Shown here: positions 63,064-64,000 of the stretch, piece by piece
Position numbering within the stretch: position 1 is the first letter of the stretch
Layout of the letters: each line of letters starts with the position of its first letter
NCBI RefSeq assembly: GCF_000377505.1
Contig: NZ_KB898190.1
Location: 310,001 to 374,000 of the forward strand
DNA length: 64,000 nucleotides
From: Paenibacillus massiliensis 2301065 = DSM 16942
GTDB lineage: Bacteria; Bacillota; Bacilli; Paenibacillales; Paenibacillaceae
Direction of reading: 5' to 3'
Notes under the pieces: model-generated
What the model saw: the letters and a program-made list of their open reading frames with translations, nothing else
Databases searched by the model: none
Told to the model about the DNA's origin: nothing
Made by a program: the position numbers and the translations under genes

Positions 63064-63396
63064 ATGAGTCAAGAACCTCAAACTTTATATATCCCCATGG
63101 GTGTTAAGCCAGAAACAGAATGGTTCTCCGGTTTTGGCAAACAGCAATTATGGCAGAGCGCCATTGGTTCCATGTTGGCGATTGCTCTCGCCTTTATCAT
63201 CTGGCTAGCTAAAGGCAGTGTTCCTTTCGCTGTCGTCACCTTTTTAAGTGGAGTAGCAGCATCCGTCATGATCACAACAAAAGATCGGCATAACTTGTCA
63301 GTGTTGGATCAACTACGTTTTATGGCGAAGTTCAAGAAAAGCCAGAAACATTATCCTTATCGCACTTTACCAGAATGGGACGAGTTTCCTTTATGA
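63064..63396 (+). CDS. PrgI/VirB3-like membrane protein
   Basis: A 110-residue protein with two close membrane spans at 28-73 and a cytosolic C-terminal tail. It starts TLYIPMGVKPETEWFSGFG, the segment that begins PrgI-family proteins of Firmicute transfer systems, which act like VirB3 next to the VirB4 ATPase. Start ATG at 63064 after GAAAGGAG. It overlaps the prepilin peptidase start by 4 bp. Confidence 0.8.
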   Translation: MSQEPQTLYIPMGVKPETEWFSGFGKQQLWQSAIGSMLAIALAFIIWLAKGSVPFAVVTFLSGVAASVMITTKDRHNLSVLDQLRFMAKFKKSQKHYPYRTLPEWDEFPL

Positions 63397-63818
63397 GCAT
63401 GGTAAACATAGAAGCCCTATGTTTTATCCTATTGCTGCTTATTGCAAGCTTCTACGATCTCCGAACACATCAGATCCCAAATAGCCTGTCACTGGTTATC
63501 GCTGGCATGGGATTAATTCACAATTCTCCATTCACTGCCCTAATTGGCCTATTCATCACATGCTTGCCCTATTTATTAGCGGCGATCTTTTCTGGTGGAA
63601 AAATCGGCGGCGGTGACATCAAACTGATGGCTGCTTGCGGCGTTGTACTCGGTCCTATCTACGGAACGCTGCAAAGCATACTCGGTCTGACACTGGTACT
63701 GCTGTTTGCATTAGGAGCTTTCTTCCGTCATGGCATCCATTCAACCAGGCAAATGGCATTACCTTTGGCTCCCTTTCTTACTGTTGGTGGAATTGCAGCC
63801 TATATCCTTTCCCATTAA
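63393..63818 (+). CDS. A24-type prepilin peptidase (TadV/CpaA-like)
   Basis: About 141 residues from an ATG at 63393 that overlaps the PrgI-like stop (ATGA). The two catalytic Asp lie in SFYDLRTHQIPN and IGGGDIKLMAA. Four or five membrane spans. It is the short form without a methylase domain, as in Tad pili. In this element it would process pilin-like proteins such as those encoded upstream. Confidence 0.88.
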   Translation: MSMVNIEALCFILLLLIASFYDLRTHQIPNSLSLVIAGMGLIHNSPFTALIGLFITCLPYLLAAIFSGGKIGGGDIKLMAACGVVLGPIYGTLQSILGLTLVLLFALGAFFRHGIHSTRQMALPLAPFLTVGGIAAYILSH

Positions 63819-63857
63819 ATAAGTACGTCTATCCCAAGAATCAAGGAGGTTTTTCTA

Positions 63858-64000
63858 TTGAAATCATGGTTCCGAAATCGCACAATCGTGGGCATCGTTT
63901 GTATTGTGTTTTCTCTTATTCTCACCCTGGGCATAGCCCCTCTTTTAAACCAGGCAAGCAACGAGCAGATTGCTATCGTCCGTCTCGCTAAAGACGTTCC
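63858..64000 (+). CDS. CpaB/SAF-domain pilus assembly protein, 5' part
   Basis: 48 codons of a gene that leaves the window. TTG start at 63858, seven bases after AAGGAGGT. The visible peptide has a basic start (MKSWFRNRTIVGI), one membrane helix (VCIVFSLILTLGIAPLL) and the beginning of an extracellular domain. This matches the head of CpaB/RcpC proteins of the Flp pilus. Downstream genes are expected to be the VirB4 ATPase and others. Confidence 0.65.
   Translation, partial: MKSWFRNRTIVGIVCIVFSLILTLGIAPLLNQASNEQIAIVRLAKDV

Overview
The window reads as chromosome of a spore-forming member of the Bacillales, most likely a Paenibacillus or close relative. Supporting signs are the spore protein SspI, a LicT-type antiterminator with its RNA targets, a Lia/Psp envelope-stress operon, KtrA, a MocR regulator and a very long DUF11 repeat protein. 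No rRNA gene, intact tRNA, CRISPR array or insertion sequence was found. All family names come from reading motifs; no database search was run.

Positions 1-42,990 look like ordinary chromosome. In order they hold: a MarR regulator divergent from a DUF2798-like gene over a shared palindrome; a beta-glucoside operon (licT, bglP, a GH1 phospho-glucosidase, an oxidoreductase) with two antiterminator/terminator elements and a CcpA-like site; an rRNA-type methyltransferase, ktrA, sspI, prfC and zwf; a seven-gene Lia/Psp operon with two PspA paralogues; proS; a WXG100 protein beside a lipase whose C-terminus is itself WXG-like; a manganese-type ABC transporter behind an MntR-like box; a LysE exporter divergent from a MocR regulator; a methyltransferase plus two DUF11 proteins, one over 2,200 residues; and a cluster of Crp-type regulator, two cupins, methyltransferase and NitT/TauT-type ABC transporter with two Fur-like boxes.

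From about 42,993 to the right edge the window lies inside an integrative conjugative element. Its left end is a 51-bp copy of the 3' part of a tRNA-Leu(CAA) gene. Then come parA, parB, a DUF6075 gene, accessory cargo, a repeat-rich candidate oriT, a relaxosome accessory protein, a MobP-type relaxase, a VirD4 coupling protein split into two genes, pilin-like and TrbL/VirB6-like membrane proteins, a HipA-like kinase on the opposite strand, a PrgI-like protein, a prepilin peptidase and the start of a CpaB/SAF-domain protein. Integrase and the rest of the type IV machinery should lie to the right.

The cargo (45,560-53,800) is clearly AT-richer than its surroundings and is encoded against the transfer genes. 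One block is the 3' remainder of a YobI-like NTPase gene joined head-to-head to the 3' remainder of a DUF3991/TOPRIM gene. The other is a tight four-gene operon: OLD-family ATPase/TOPRIM nuclease, UvrD-like helicase, a small single-span membrane protein and a SEC-C zinc protein, behind a perfect 20-bp palindrome. The first two resemble GajA and GajB of the Gabija anti-phage system, but both look longer than the characterised proteins, and the two extra genes are not part of the known system. This is the best candidate for an undescribed system in the window.
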